From: Pseudomonadota bacterium
Lineage (GTDB): Bacteria; Pseudomonadota; Gammaproteobacteria; Steroidobacterales; Steroidobacteraceae
Direction of reading: 5' to 3'
Length of the DNA stretch: 64,000 bases
NCBI GenBank assembly: GCA_963204835.1
Contig: CAUJHJ010000003.1
Location: 1 to 64,000, forward strand
This document shows positions 31,915 to 42,106 of the stretch, in pieces. The notes under the pieces are model-generated. The model had not been told where the DNA came from and ran no database searches. It saw nothing but the letters and a program-made list of their open reading frames with translations. Both the position numbers and the translations under genes were made by a program. Numbering within the stretch: the first letter of the stretch is position 1; the number at the start of each line of letters is the position of its first letter.

Positions 31915-32818
31915 GGCGCAATTATCCCACAACCGCCGCGCGGTCCCGACCGTGCGGGACGCAATCGCGAAGGCGGCAAGGCGCCTGGCGCGCGCGCGGC
32001 TCCACTTCGGCCACGGCACCGACAATGCGCGCGACGACGCGGCCGCGCTCGTCTGGCATGTGCTCGACCTGCCGGTGCCGCCGCGCGCGCGCGACTACGC
32101 GCGGCGGGTGAGCGCCAGCGCGCAGCGCGAGATCGATGCGATGGTCACGCGGCGTATCCGCGAGCGCGTGCCGGTGGCCTACCTCACCCGGCGCACCTGG
32201 TTTGCCGGGCTGGCGTTCCATGTCGATGAGCGCGTGCTGATTCCGCGCTCGCCGATCGCGGAGCTGATCGAGCGGCGCTTTGCGCCCTGGGTGGATGCGC
32301 GGCGGGTGGGCCGTATCCTCGATCTCGGTACGGGCTCGGGCTGCATCGCGATCGCCTGCGCCAGGGCCTTCCCCCGGGCGACGGTGGACGCGTCCGACAT
32401 CTCTGCCGAGGCCCTCGAAGTGGCGTCCATGAACGTGCGCCGGCACCGGCTCGGGCGACGAGTCCGGCCCGTGATGTCGGACCACTTCGCCGCGCTCGCG
32501 GGTCGGGCATACGATATCATCGTGTCGAACCCGCCTTATGTCGGGGCCGAAGAGCTTGCGGCCCTGCCACCTGAATACTGGCACGAACCCCGCGGAGCCC
32601 TCGCCTCGGGGAAAGACGGCCTCGATTCCGTGCGCACGATCCTGCGCGAGGCGGGGCGGCACCTTCGCCCGCGCGGCCTACTCGTGGTCGAGGTCGGCAA
32701 CTCCGAGGCGCTCGTGCGCAGGCGGTTTCCGCGCGTGCCGTTCACCTGGCTCGAGTTCGAGCGCGGTGGCGGCGGGGTGTTCCTGCTGACGGCTGAACAG
32801 GTTCGCGATGTCCGGTAA
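31913..32818 (+). CDS. prmB: Ribosomal protein L3 glutamine methyltransferase
   Basis: N5-glutamine methyltransferase of ribosomal protein L3. 301 aa from ATG 31913, or 288 from an in-frame GTG at 31952. [43 protein letters not shown] and [11 protein letters not shown] are the PrmB/HemK marks; GHGTDN distinguishes PrmB from PrmC. The last 11 bases overlap aroC. Confidence 0.94.
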   Translation: MAQLSHNRRAVPTVRDAIAKAARRLARARLHFGHGTDNARDDAAALVWHVLDLPVPPRARDYARRVSASAQREIDAMVTRRIRERVPVAYLTRRTWFAGLAFHVDERVLIPRSPIAELIERRFAPWVDARRVGRILDLGTGSGCIAIACARAFPRATVDASDISAEALEVASMNVRRHRLGRRVRPVMSDHFAALAGRAYDIIVSNPPYVGAEELAALPPEYWHEPRGALASGKDGLDSVRTILREAGRHLRPRGLLVVEVGNSEALVRRRFPRVPFTWLEFERGGGGVFLLTAEQVRDVR

Positions 32819-33893
32819 CACTTTCGGCAAATTGTTCACGGTGACGAGCTTCGGCGAGAGCCACGGGCCCGCGCTTGGCTGCATCGTGGACGGCTGCCCG
32901 CCCGGCCTCGAGTTGTCCGAGGCCGACCTGCAGCCCGACATCGACCGGCGCCGCACCGGCACCTCGAAATTCACGAGCCAGCGCCGCGAGTCGGACCAGG
33001 TGCGCATCCTCTCGGGCGTTTTCGAGGGCCGCACCACCGGGACGCCGATCGGCCTCCTGATCGAGAACAGCGACGCGCGCTCGGGCGACTACGAGAAGAT
33101 CAAGGACCGCTTCCGTCCCGGCCACGCCGATTACACCTACCAGCAGAAGTACGGCCTGCGCGACCACCGCGGGGGCGGGCGCTCCTCGGCGCGCGAGACC
33201 GTAATGCGGGTGGCGGCCGGCGCCATCGCGCGCAAGTACCTCGCCGGGCGCCTCGGCGTGCGCATCCACGGCTACCTGAGCCGCATCGGTGCGCTCGAAC
33301 TCGAACCCGTCGATGCCGCGGCGGCCTACGACAATCCGTTCTTCTGCCCCGATCCGGCGCGCGTTCCCGAACTCGAGCAGCTCATCTGGGACCTGCGCCG
33401 CGCGGGCGATTCGATCGGTGCGCGCGTCACCGTGATTGCCACCGGCGTGCCGCCGGGGCTCGGCGAGCCGGTGTTCGGCCGGCTCGATGCCGACATCGCG
33501 AGCGCCATGATGGGCATCAACGCGGTCAAGGCGGTGGAAATCGGCGCGGGCACGCGCTCGGCGGCGCAGCGCGGCAGCGAACACCGCGACCTGCTGACAC
33601 CGCAGGGCTTCAGGTCGAACCACGCCGGCGGCGTGCTCGGCGGCATCTCGAGTGGCCAGGACATTGTCGTGCACGCGACCCTGAAGCCGACCTCGAGCAT
33701 CCAGATTCCCGGCGAGACGATCGATGTCGACGGCAATGCCGTCGGGATCGTCACGACCGGCCGGCACGACCCCTGCGTCGGCCTGCGCGCGACCCCCATC
33801 GCGGAAGCGATGCTGGCGATCGTGCTGATGGACCACTACCTGCGCAATCGGGCGCAGAATGGCGATGTTGTATCCAAGACCCCGGTGATATGA
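32808..33893 (+). CDS. aroC: Chorismate synthase
   Basis: FMN-dependent last step of the shikimate pathway. 361 aa. Signatures [43 protein letters not shown] and the C-terminal [18 protein letters not shown]. Overlaps prmB upstream and asd downstream (ATGA), so the three are translationally coupled. Confidence 0.98.
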   Translation: MSGNTFGKLFTVTSFGESHGPALGCIVDGCPPGLELSEADLQPDIDRRRTGTSKFTSQRRESDQVRILSGVFEGRTTGTPIGLLIENSDARSGDYEKIKDRFRPGHADYTYQQKYGLRDHRGGGRSSARETVMRVAAGAIARKYLAGRLGVRIHGYLSRIGALELEPVDAAAAYDNPFFCPDPARVPELEQLIWDLRRAGDSIGARVTVIATGVPPGLGEPVFGRLDADIASAMMGINAVKAVEIGAGTRSAAQRGSEHRDLLTPQGFRSNHAGGVLGGISSGQDIVVHATLKPTSSIQIPGETIDVDGNAVGIVTTGRHDPCVGLRATPIAEAMLAIVLMDHYLRNRAQNGDVVSKTPVI

Positions 33894-34912
33894 GCAGACA
33901 ATTTCGAGTAGCAGTAGTCGGTGCGACCGGCCTCGTCGGCGACACCATGATCAAGGTCCTCGAGGAGCGCGGCTTTCCGGTCAGCGAGCTCTTCCCGCTC
34001 GCGAGCAACCGCTCGCTCGGCAAGTCGGTGGAGTTTCGCGGCAAGAGCCATCCGGTGCTCGAACTCGACAAGTTCGACTTCTCGCGCGCCGACATCGGCC
34101 TTTTCTCCGCCGGCAGCGATACCTCGCGCGAGTACGCGCCGAAGGCCTGGGCGGCCGGTTGCGTCGTGATCGACAACACCTCCGAGTTCCGCTACGAGGA
34201 CGACATCCCGCTGGTCGTGCCCGAGGTCAATCCGCAGGCGGTCGCGGGCTACAAGACCCGCGGCATCATCGCGAACCCCAACTGCTCGACCATCCAGATG
34301 GTCGTCGCGCTGAAGCCCCTGCACGATGCCGCCGGCATCGAGCGCATCAATGTCGCGACCTACCAGTCCGTGTCGGGCGCGGGCAAGGAAGCCGTCGAAG
34401 AACTCGCCTCGCAGAGCGCCGCGCTGCTGTCGGGCCGCGAGGCCGAGGCGAAGGTGATCGCGAAGCAGATCGCTTTCAACTGCGTGCCGCAGATCGACAA
34501 GTTCGAGGCCAATGGCTACACGCGCGAAGAGATGAAGATGTTCTGGGAGACCCGCAAGATCATGGGCGACGGGTCGATCCGCGTGAACGCGACGGCCGTG
34601 CGCGTGCCGGTGTTCTTCGGCCATTCCGAGTCGGTCCATATCGAAACGCGGCGCAAGATTTCGGCGGCGGAGGCGCGGGAGCTGCTGGAGAAGGCCCCGG
34701 GGGTGACCGTGCTGGACGATCGGGTACCGGCCGGGTATCCGACGGCTGCGACGGAGGCAGCGAACCACGACACAGTTTATGTCGGGCGAATCCGCGAGGA
34801 TATCTCGCACGATCGGGGTCTAGACCTCTGGATCGTGGCCGACAACGTCCGTAAAGGTGCTGCGACCAACAGCGTGCAGATCGCGGAGATTTTGGCGCGC
34901 GACTTTTTATGA
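33890..34912 (+). CDS. asd: Aspartate-semialdehyde dehydrogenase
   Basis: Reduces aspartyl phosphate to the semialdehyde for lysine, threonine, methionine and diaminopimelate. 340 aa. [11 protein letters not shown] binds NADP; the catalytic cysteine is in [20 protein letters not shown] follows. The last gene of prmB-aroC-asd; the 100-bp gap that follows is comparatively AT-rich and probably holds the fimV promoter. Confidence 0.98.
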   Translation: MSRQFRVAVVGATGLVGDTMIKVLEERGFPVSELFPLASNRSLGKSVEFRGKSHPVLELDKFDFSRADIGLFSAGSDTSREYAPKAWAAGCVVIDNTSEFRYEDDIPLVVPEVNPQAVAGYKTRGIIANPNCSTIQMVVALKPLHDAAGIERINVATYQSVSGAGKEAVEELASQSAALLSGREAEAKVIAKQIAFNCVPQIDKFEANGYTREEMKMFWETRKIMGDGSIRVNATAVRVPVFFGHSESVHIETRRKISAAEARELLEKAPGVTVLDDRVPAGYPTAATEAANHDTVYVGRIREDISHDRGLDLWIVADNVRKGAATNSVQIAEILARDFL

Positions 34913-35012
34913 GTCATAATGCGGCAGCAAGCGGGTCGCAGCCGAGATTTCGTCAATAACTTGTTGTTTCTAATTGTGAAAATTGCTGCGCCGGGATCGA
35001 CGGGGAGTCAGA

Positions 35013-37934
35013 ATGATCGCTAAATCGCGGGTACTGGCACTCGCTCTGCTGTTGTTGCCGCAACTGTCCCTGGCCCTCGGGCTCGGGGATGTACGGCTCA
35101 ATTCGCGGCTGAACGGGCCGCTCGATGCCGAAATCGAGCTGCTCGGCGCGACCCCGGAGGAACTGTCGACCCTCAAGGCCCAGCTCGCTTCCCGCGAGAC
35201 TTTCGCGCGTTATGCGCTCGAGTGGCCTTCGTTCCTGAACTCGGTCAGCGTGACCCAGTTCCGCGGCGCCGACGGCCGCACCTTCCTGCGCCTGCGATCG
35301 CAGGATCCGGTCAACGAACCCTTCGTCACGCTGCTCGTCGAGGTCAACTGGGCGCGCGGCCGCCTGGTGCGCGAGTACACGCTGCTGATGGATCCGCCGG
35401 TGTTTGCACCGGGCGCCACGGAGACGCCCGCCCCGGTGGCGGCGCCCGCGGTCGGTGCGCAGCGCGAGGGCGGCATTTCACGACCCACGCAGGAATCCGC
35501 GCCGCGCGCGGTGCGTGAACCGGCGACGGCTCCGGCCGCTGCGGGTGAGGGCTCCTATGCGGTGCGCCGGGGAGACACGCTGACCTCGATCGCGGGCCGC
35601 CTTGCGGGCGCCGGCGATACGCAACGGATGATGGTCGGCCTCTACCGGGAAAACCCGGCGGCCTTCGGCGACAACATGAGCGACTTGCATTCAGGCGCCG
35701 TCCTGCGCGTGCCCGATGCGGCGGCGCTCGCCGCGATCGATGCCGGCGATGCCACGGCCGAAGTACGCCGCCAGTACGCCGCCTGGCGCAGTCGCGCCGG
35801 CGCCTCTGCGCCGTCCGAAGAGCGCCTGCGGCTCGTGCCGCCGGGCGAGGCGGGTGCGGGCACCGGCGGCGCCCAGGCTGCGGGCGCGCAGGTCGATCAG
35901 CTCAATGCGCGCGTGCGCGACCTCGAGGGACAGTTGAAGGCTGCGAACGCGCAGCTCGAAGTGCGCAACCGCGAACTCGCCGACCTGCAGGCGCGGCTTG
36001 CCGCCACGCAGGCACCGGCCGCCGAGCCGGCGCCGCCGCAGGCCGGCGCCGAGGCGGCACCCGAGCCTGCGCCGGAACCGGAGGCAGCCCCTGAGGCAGC
36101 TCCGGAGGCAGCGCCCGAGGCGGCACCCGCGCCCGCTCCCGAAGCCGCCAAGCCGGAGCGCCGGCCCGCACCGGAGGCTGCCGCGCCGGTGGAGGAAGGC
36201 CCGTCGTTCTTCGATACCCTGCGCGGCCTCTGGTACATCCCGGCGCTGTTGATCGCGGCACTGCTGGTGCTGTTCGGAATCCGCAAGTGGAAGGCGCGCG
36301 AAACCTCGGCTTTCGACGACTCGCTCGGCCGCCTTGCGGAGGCGGGCGCGGAGATCGCCGATCGTCGCACGGGCCTCACCGACACCGCCCGCCTGCGCAA
36401 GCCGGTCGGCAGCGAGGACGACGAATCCTTCCTCGTCGAGGAGTCGGGTTCGCACGAGCGGCCGCAGATTGGCGAGCCGCCCATGGCGCGCGCGCCCGCG
36501 CCGGTCGTGTCGACGCGGGCCGACCAGACGATCAGCGGCGAGACGGCGATCAACCTCGACCAGGGCGATCCGCTGGCTGAAGCCGATTTCCACATGGCCT
36601 ATGGCCTGTATGACCAGGCCGCGGACCTCGTGCGCATCGCGATCCAGCGAGAGCCGGCGCGCCGCGACCTCAAGCTGAAGCTCCTCGAAGTGTTCTTCGT
36701 GTGGGGCAACAAGGAGCAGTTCCTCACGGCGGCCCGCGAGCTCGCGGCTTCGCGCGACGACGCTCCTGCAGGCGAGTGGGACAAGATCGTCATCATGGGC
36801 AAGCAGCTCGCGCCCGACGACGAGCTGTTCCAGCAGGCAATTCCGGCGGGTGGCGCCATCGCGGGCGGCATCGACCTCGACCTCGAGGGCGGGCAGAACC
36901 GCGTCGACTACGACTTGCTCGGCGAGCCGGGCGGTGAGGCGCCGCGCGCTACGGCGGATGGCATCGACCTCGATTTCAGCACGGCGCTCGGCGACGGGTC
37001 GGGCGACCGGGACCCGACCGGGGAGGCCGGTGCGCTGTCGGCCACCGGATCAGGCGGCGACCTCGATTTCGTGCTCGACGATCCGGCACGCGGCTCGGAT
37101 GACCGCAGCGGCAACACGACCCGCGAGATGACGGCGCAGATGCCGCCGCAGTCGGCGTCCGAAGCCACGGCCGAGCGCACGGCGCTGATGCCCGATGCGA
37201 TGGATGCGCCGACGGTGGAGCAGCCGACCCTGCGGATGGCCGAAGGCGGCACGCTGCGCGAAAAGGTCGACGTCGCGATGCGCCAGTCCGGCATGCCGGT
37301 CGATCGGACGGCCGAGCTCGCCATCGACGATCTCGGCCTCAACATCGGGCCTGACGCGGATGCGCACGCGTCCGGCGACGCTCCGACCATGGTGGCGGGC
37401 CTCGACGCGCGTTCGCGCGAAATCATGGAAGAGGCGGAGCGGCGGGCCGGCGACGAGTCGGACCAGGCCTCGGCGACCGGCAGCTGGTACACGATCGAGG
37501 GCGTGGACCAGACCGGCACGAATCCCGCGATCGCGGACGTGAATGCGACGGCATCGCTGCAGGCGCTGCCGGACGTTGCAGGCGAAACCGCGCGCCTTGC
37601 GGCGCTCAAGTCGGGCGTCGACGTCGACTTCGGCGCGACCGATGCGTTCGGCGCGTCCCGCGGCGGCGGCCTCGACCTCGACGTGGGCGGCGCGGGGGCG
37701 GACAACGAAGGCGCGTTCGCGGCGACGCAGAAGATCGGCCCCGAAGACCTTGCGCTGCCCGACCTCGAGCCCGTGACGATGAGCGAAGTCGGCACCAAGC
37801 TCGATCTCGCGCGCGCCTACATGGACATGGGCGATCCGGACGGTGCCCGCAGCATCCTGAAGGAAGTCCTGCAGGAAGGCTCGGTTTCGCAGAAGCAGGA
37901 AGCCCAGCGGCTCATCGACACCCTGCCGGGCTAG
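35013..37934 (+). CDS. fimV: FimV/HubP family polar landmark and pilus assembly protein
   Basis: 973 aa. Signal peptide (about 1-22), FimV N-terminal domain, LysM at about residues 175-225 (YAVRRGDTLTSIAGRLAG), coiled coil (VDQLNARVRDLEGQLK onward), Pro/Ala/Glu linker, a single membrane helix at about 406-426, then a long acidic cytoplasmic region and a C-terminal TPR-like FimV domain (LDLARAYMDMGDPDGARSILKEVL). FimV/HubP proteins bind peptidoglycan and recruit pilus, flagellar and chromosome-partition factors to the pole. Five short DLDF-like repeats lie in the cytoplasmic part. The ATG at 35013 starts the signal peptide. truA follows 14 bp later, as in Pseudomonas. Confidence 0.94.
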   Translation: MIAKSRVLALALLLLPQLSLALGLGDVRLNSRLNGPLDAEIELLGATPEELSTLKAQLASRETFARYALEWPSFLNSVSVTQFRGADGRTFLRLRSQDPVNEPFVTLLVEVNWARGRLVREYTLLMDPPVFAPGATETPAPVAAPAVGAQREGGISRPTQESAPRAVREPATAPAAAGEGSYAVRRGDTLTSIAGRLAGAGDTQRMMVGLYRENPAAFGDNMSDLHSGAVLRVPDAAALAAIDAGDATAEVRRQYAAWRSRAGASAPSEERLRLVPPGEAGAGTGGAQAAGAQVDQLNARVRDLEGQLKAANAQLEVRNRELADLQARLAATQAPAAEPAPPQAGAEAAPEPAPEPEAAPEAAPEAAPEAAPAPAPEAAKPERRPAPEAAAPVEEGPSFFDTLRGLWYIPALLIAALLVLFGIRKWKARETSAFDDSLGRLAEAGAEIADRRTGLTDTARLRKPVGSEDDESFLVEESGSHERPQIGEPPMARAPAPVVSTRADQTISGETAINLDQGDPLAEADFHMAYGLYDQAADLVRIAIQREPARRDLKLKLLEVFFVWGNKEQFLTAARELAASRDDAPAGEWDKIVIMGKQLAPDDELFQQAIPAGGAIAGGIDLDLEGGQNRVDYDLLGEPGGEAPRATADGIDLDFSTALGDGSGDRDPTGEAGALSATGSGGDLDFVLDDPARGSDDRSGNTTREMTAQMPPQSASEATAERTALMPDAMDAPTVEQPTLRMAEGGTLREKVDVAMRQSGMPVDRTAELAIDDLGLNIGPDADAHASGDAPTMVAGLDARSREIMEEAERRAGDESDQASATGSWYTIEGVDQTGTNPAIADVNATASLQALPDVAGETARLAALKSGVDVDFGATDAFGASRGGGLDLDVGGAGADNEGAFAATQKIGPEDLALPDLEPVTMSEVGTKLDLARAYMDMGDPDGARSILKEVLQEGSVSQKQEAQRLIDTLPG

Positions 37935-37948
37935 GACCGCAGCCGCGC

Positions 37949-38731
37949 ATGCCGCGCATCGCCGTCGGCATCGAGTACCTCGGCACGCACTACGTCGGCT
38001 GGCAGGCCCAGCAGGGCCAGCCGTCGGTGCAGGGCGCGATCGAGGCTGCGTTGTCGGCGATTGCCGCGGAACCCGTCGCCACGACCTGCGCCGGCCGCAC
38101 CGACGCGGGCGTGCACGCCCTCGGCCAGGTGGCCCATTTCGACACGGCGGCCGTGCGCGCGCCGCGCGCCTGGGTGCTCGGTGCCAATACGCGATTGCCG
38201 CGCGACATCGCGCTCACCTGGGCGCGCGAGATGCCGGCCGATTTCCACGCGCGCCATCGCGCACTTTCGCGCAGCTACTGCTACTGGATCGTCAATCGCA
38301 GCGAACGGCCGGCGCTCGCGGCCGGGCGGGCGGCCTGGGTGCATCGGCCGCTCGATGTCGGGCGCATGAACGCCGCGGCGGCGCACCTCATCGGCGAGCA
38401 CGATTTCAGCGCCTTCCGGGCCGCCGAATGCCAGTCGAAGACGCCGATGCGCCGCGTGACGGCGCTCACGGTGGAGCGCGCGGGCGATTTCGTGACGATC
38501 CGCGTGACCGCCAATGCCTTCCTGCACCACATGGTGCGCAACATCTCGGGTTTGCTGCTGGCCGTCGGCCGCGGCGATGCCGCGCCCGCTATTGCCGCCG
38601 AAGTGCTTGCCGCGCGCGATCGCCGGCGCAATGCCGCCACTGCCCCGGCCGAGGGCCTGTACCTCACCGCCGTCAGCTATCCGGGCGAGTTCGGCGTGCC
38701 CGCGGCGGTTTCCGCTATGATCCCGCCCTGA
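37949..38731 (+). CDS. truA: tRNA pseudouridine(38-40) synthase TruA
   Basis: Forms pseudouridine in the anticodon arm. 260 aa. [16 protein letters not shown] contains the catalytic aspartate; [11 protein letters not shown] is the second signature. Directly precedes accD; trpF and trpBA, present here in some relatives, are absent. Confidence 0.97.
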   Translation: MPRIAVGIEYLGTHYVGWQAQQGQPSVQGAIEAALSAIAAEPVATTCAGRTDAGVHALGQVAHFDTAAVRAPRAWVLGANTRLPRDIALTWAREMPADFHARHRALSRSYCYWIVNRSERPALAAGRAAWVHRPLDVGRMNAAAAHLIGEHDFSAFRAAECQSKTPMRRVTALTVERAGDFVTIRVTANAFLHHMVRNISGLLLAVGRGDAAPAIAAEVLAARDRRRNAATAPAEGLYLTAVSYPGEFGVPAAVSAMIPP

Positions 38732-38732
38732 T

Positions 38733-39602
38733 ATGTCGTGGTTCGAAAAAATCATGCCCTCGCGCATCAAGACCGAGCGCCGCACGCGCTCGGTGCCCGA
38801 GGGCCTCTGGATCAAGTGCCCTTCCTGCGACGCGGTGCTCTATCGCGCGGAACTCGAGCGCAACCTCAACGTGTGCCCCAAGTGCAGCCATCACATGCGC
38901 ATCGGCGCACGCGAACGGCTCGCCATGTTCCTCGACGAGGGCGAGGTGCTCGAGATCGGCGCCAACGTCCAGCCGGAGGACCCGCTCAAGTTCAAGGACA
39001 GCAAGCGCTACAGGGACCGGCTCATCTCGGCGCAGAAGAACACCGGCGAGAACGACGCGCTGGTGGCGGTGGCCGGCAAGCTGCTCGGCGTCGACATCGT
39101 GGCCTGCGCGTTCGAGTTCCGCTTCCTTGGCGGTTCGATGGGCTCGGTGGTCGGCGAGCGCTTTGCCCGTGCGGTCGATTACTGCATCGGGAATCGGGCC
39201 GCGCTCGTGTGCTTCACGGCGAGCGGCGGCGCGCGCATGCAGGAAGCGCTCTATTCGCTGCTGCAGATGGCGAAGACCAGCGCGGCGCGGGCCCCCCGTG
39301 CGCGCGAGCACCTGCCGTACATTTCCGTGATGACCGATCCCACGACCGGCGGGGTGTCCGCGAGCCTCGCGATGCTGGGCGACCTGAATGTCGCCGAACC
39401 GCGCGCGCTGATCGGCTTCGCCGGTCCGCGCGTGATCCAGCAGACGGTGCGCGAGACGCTCCCCGAGGGCTTCCAGCGCAGCGAATTCCTGCTCGAGCAC
39501 GGTGCGCTCGACATGATCGTGGACAGGCGCGACATGCGCGAGAAGCTCGGCGCCGCGATCCGCCTGCTGCTGAAGCTGCCGCCGCCGGCGACCGTCGCCT
39601 GA
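38733..39602 (+). CDS. accD: Acetyl-CoA carboxylase carboxyltransferase beta subunit
   Basis: Half of the carboxyltransferase making malonyl-CoA. 289 aa. N-terminal zinc ribbon [19 protein letters not shown] followed by CPKC, and crotonase-fold motifs [14 protein letters not shown] and [19 protein letters not shown]. One base separates it from truA. Confidence 0.98.
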   Translation: MSWFEKIMPSRIKTERRTRSVPEGLWIKCPSCDAVLYRAELERNLNVCPKCSHHMRIGARERLAMFLDEGEVLEIGANVQPEDPLKFKDSKRYRDRLISAQKNTGENDALVAVAGKLLGVDIVACAFEFRFLGGSMGSVVGERFARAVDYCIGNRAALVCFTASGGARMQEALYSLLQMAKTSAARAPRAREHLPYISVMTDPTTGGVSASLAMLGDLNVAEPRALIGFAGPRVIQQTVRETLPEGFQRSEFLLEHGALDMIVDRRDMREKLGAAIRLLLKLPPPATVA

Positions 39603-39624
39603 CCGGCCCGCCGTGAGGCCGACC

Positions 39625-40875
39625 ATGCGCACGCTCGAAGGCTGGCTCGAGCTGCAGCAGCGCGCCCATCCCCGCAGCATCGATCTCGGCCTCGAGCGGG
39701 CAGGAAAGGTCGCACGCTCCCTTGGGCTCGAGCGGGCGCGTGTGCCGACCTTCATCGTCGGCGGCACCAACGGCAAGGGCTCGACCGTCGCGCTGCTCGA
39801 TTCGATGCTGCGAGCCGCGGGAATCGCGACCGGCGCCTTCAGCTCGCCGCACCTCGTGCGCTACAACGAGCGCATCCACGTCGGCGGTGCGCCGGTGCCC
39901 GATGGCGAGATCGTCGCGGCCTTCGAGGCGATCGAGCGCGCGCGCGGCGCAACGACGCTCACCTATTTCGAGTTCAGCACGCTCGCGGCCTTGCTCGTGT
40001 TCCACGAGCGCGCGGTCGGGGCGCAGGTGCTCGAGGTGGGGCTCGGCGGCCGCCTCGATGCCACCAACCTGGTCGATGCGGACGTGGCCGTGCTGTGCTC
40101 GGTCGGCTCCGACCACCACGAGTGGCTCGGACCCACGCTCGAGGACATCGGGCGCGAAAAGGCGGGTATTTTCCGTCGCGGCCGTCCGGCCATCATCGCC
40201 ACGCCCGCCATGCCCGCGAGCGTCTTCAGCGAGATCGGGCGCATCGGGGCGGTGGCGCAGGTCGCGCGGCGGGCCTATGACTGGCGGCCGCGTGGCGCGC
40301 GCTGGGACTGGTGGTCGGCCGGGAGGACGCTGGCGGGCCTGCCGCGGCCCGCGCTTGCGGGCGACACGCAATTCGGCAACGCGGCGGCCGCGATCGCGGC
40401 ACTCGACGCCAGCGTTTTCCGCGTGCCGCACGAGGCCGTGGCGCAGGGGCTCGCGCAGGTGCGACTGCCGGGCCGCTTCCAGGTCGTGCCGGGCGAGGTC
40501 GAGTGGATCCTCGATGTCGCGCACAATGTCCCGGCCGCGACCGAACTCGCGCACAACCTCGCCGCACGCCCGGCGCAGGGGCGCACGCTGGCCGTGGCCG
40601 GATTCCTCGACGACAAGGATGTGGCGGGCATCGGCAATGCATTGCGGGGGCGATTCGACGAGTGGTTTCTCGCGACGCTGCCGCCACCGCGCGGCCTCGA
40701 AGCGCGACAGGGCGCCGATCGGCTGGCGCCGGGCGACGTGCCGCTGGCGACTTGCGGATCGGTGGCGGAAGCCTGCGCGCGCGCGCGCGCGGCGGCGCGC
40801 CCCGGTGACCGGGTGGTCGCCTTCGGGTCGTTCCACGTCGTGGGGCCGGCGCTCGAATGGCTTGGGCTATACTGA
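39625..40875 (+). CDS. folC: Bifunctional folylpolyglutamate/dihydrofolate synthase
   Basis: Adds glutamate to dihydropteroate and folates. 416 aa. The P-loop is VGGTNGKGSTVALLDS, followed by TGAFSSPHLVRYNERI and VLEVGLGGRLDATN; LDVAHNVPAA lies in the C-terminal domain. A GTG four codons upstream (39613) is an alternative start. Confidence 0.97.
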   Translation: MRTLEGWLELQQRAHPRSIDLGLERAGKVARSLGLERARVPTFIVGGTNGKGSTVALLDSMLRAAGIATGAFSSPHLVRYNERIHVGGAPVPDGEIVAAFEAIERARGATTLTYFEFSTLAALLVFHERAVGAQVLEVGLGGRLDATNLVDADVAVLCSVGSDHHEWLGPTLEDIGREKAGIFRRGRPAIIATPAMPASVFSEIGRIGAVAQVARRAYDWRPRGARWDWWSAGRTLAGLPRPALAGDTQFGNAAAAIAALDASVFRVPHEAVAQGLAQVRLPGRFQVVPGEVEWILDVAHNVPAATELAHNLAARPAQGRTLAVAGFLDDKDVAGIGNALRGRFDEWFLATLPPPRGLEARQGADRLAPGDVPLATCGSVAEACARARAAARPGDRVVAFGSFHVVGPALEWLGLY

Positions 40876-40882
40876 AATCGGC

Positions 40883-41539
40883 GTGAACAAGCAGTTCAAA
40901 GAGCGGCTCACCGGGGCCGTCATCCTCGTCGTCTTCCTCGTGCTCGTGGTGCCCGCGCTCCTTTCCGGCCCGCCGCAGGCGGTCGCGCCCACCGCGTCCA
41001 CTGCCGGGGAAGGCCCGCCGATCCGCTCCTACACCATCGACCTCACGGCGCCCGAGGGCGCGCAGCCGCCCATGACGTCCTCGCCGACACCCGTCATCAC
41101 GCCGCCGGTCGCCCCGCTGCCGGCTGCCACAACGCCTCGGGCCGCCGCAGTGCCATCCGGCGCCGCGCCAGCCGGTGAACCTGCCCGGTCGCCTGCCGAT
41201 GCGCCCGCCGGCGAGACGGGCGCCGCCGCGCCGGTCGCGGCGGCTGCCGGGGCGTTGGCGACGGCCCCCGCGCCCGCCGTTGCGCCGCCTGGAGCGCCGG
41301 CACGGGCAGGCGATGGATTCGCCGTGCAGATCGGCAGCTTCGCGAGCCGCGCCAATGCGGATGGGCTCGTTGCGAAGCTGCGCAAGGGAGGCTTTGCGGC
41401 CTTCATTTCGCCCACGGCGGGCGGCCGCAAGCTCTATCGCGTGCGGGTGGGTCCCGTTGGCGATCGGGACGAAGCCCAGCGCCTCGCCGCGCGGCTCGCG
41501 GCGGCCGGGCAGCCGGGCAAGATCGTCGACCTTCCGTGA
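40883..41539 (+). CDS. dedD: SPOR-domain protein, DedD-like
   Basis: 218 aa. Short cytoplasmic tail, one membrane helix (AVILVVFLVLVVPALL), a Pro/Ala-rich periplasmic linker, and a C-terminal SPOR domain (FAVQIGSFASRANADGLVAKL onward) that binds denuded septal peptidoglycan. Position between folC and cvpA is that of E. coli dedD. GTG start; a TATACT lies 15 bp before it. Confidence 0.93.
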   Translation: MNKQFKERLTGAVILVVFLVLVVPALLSGPPQAVAPTASTAGEGPPIRSYTIDLTAPEGAQPPMTSSPTPVITPPVAPLPAATTPRAAAVPSGAAPAGEPARSPADAPAGETGAAAPVAAAAGALATAPAPAVAPPGAPARAGDGFAVQIGSFASRANADGLVAKLRKGGFAAFISPTAGGRKLYRVRVGPVGDRDEAQRLAARLAAAGQPGKIVDLP

Positions 41540-41587
41540 CGGCGGTTTGCCGCCGCCACAATTCCATCGAGTACAATTGAGCGGATC

Positions 41588-42103
41588 ATGACGCCTACAG
41601 ACTACGTTCTGATCGGGATTGTGGCTGTCTCGGCGATTGTCGGCCTCGTTCGTGGCCTCGTGCGCGAGGCGATCTCCCTTGCGACCTGGGTGGCGGCATT
41701 GTGGCTCGCCTGGCACTACGGCCCGCAGCTCGAGCCGCGGCTCGGTGGCCTGCTCGAATCCCCCGCCGTGCGGCCCTGGGCGGCACGCGCAATCATCTTC
41801 GTCGGCGTACTCGTCGCCGGTTCGCTGGTGGCGTGGCTGGTCGGTTATTTCACGCGCGTCTCGCTCGTCATGAGCGTCGATCGCATGTGCGGCTTCCTGT
41901 TCGGCCTGCTGCGCGGCGCGGTCGTCGTGGGGGCGCTCGTGATCCTCGGCCAGGCCCTGGAAATCGACCGGGACGCATGGTGGCAGCGCGCGAAGCTGCG
42001 GGTGTTCGCGGAGGGCACGGCGAGCGGCCTGCGCACGCTCGTCGGCGATCGCCCGCTCGAGCGTGCCGAGGCGCTGCTGCTGTCGTCGGACGGGGAGAAA
42101 TAG
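41588..42103 (+). CDS. cvpA: CvpA family membrane protein
   Basis: 171 aa with four hydrophobic segments; MTPTDYVLIGIVAVSAIVGLVRGLVREAIS is the CvpA start. In E. coli it is needed for colicin V production and envelope homeostasis; its molecular role is not settled. Precedes purF by 3 bp. Confidence 0.94.
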   Translation: MTPTDYVLIGIVAVSAIVGLVRGLVREAISLATWVAALWLAWHYGPQLEPRLGGLLESPAVRPWAARAIIFVGVLVAGSLVAWLVGYFTRVSLVMSVDRMCGFLFGLLRGAVVVGALVILGQALEIDRDAWWQRAKLRVFAEGTASGLRTLVGDRPLERAEALLLSSDGEK

Positions 42104-42106
42104 CGA

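Noticed and set aside
35993-36200. Ala/Pro/Glu-rich tract in fimV as a DNA repeat or assembly fault
   Set aside because: Such linkers are normal in FimV proteins and the frame is intact.
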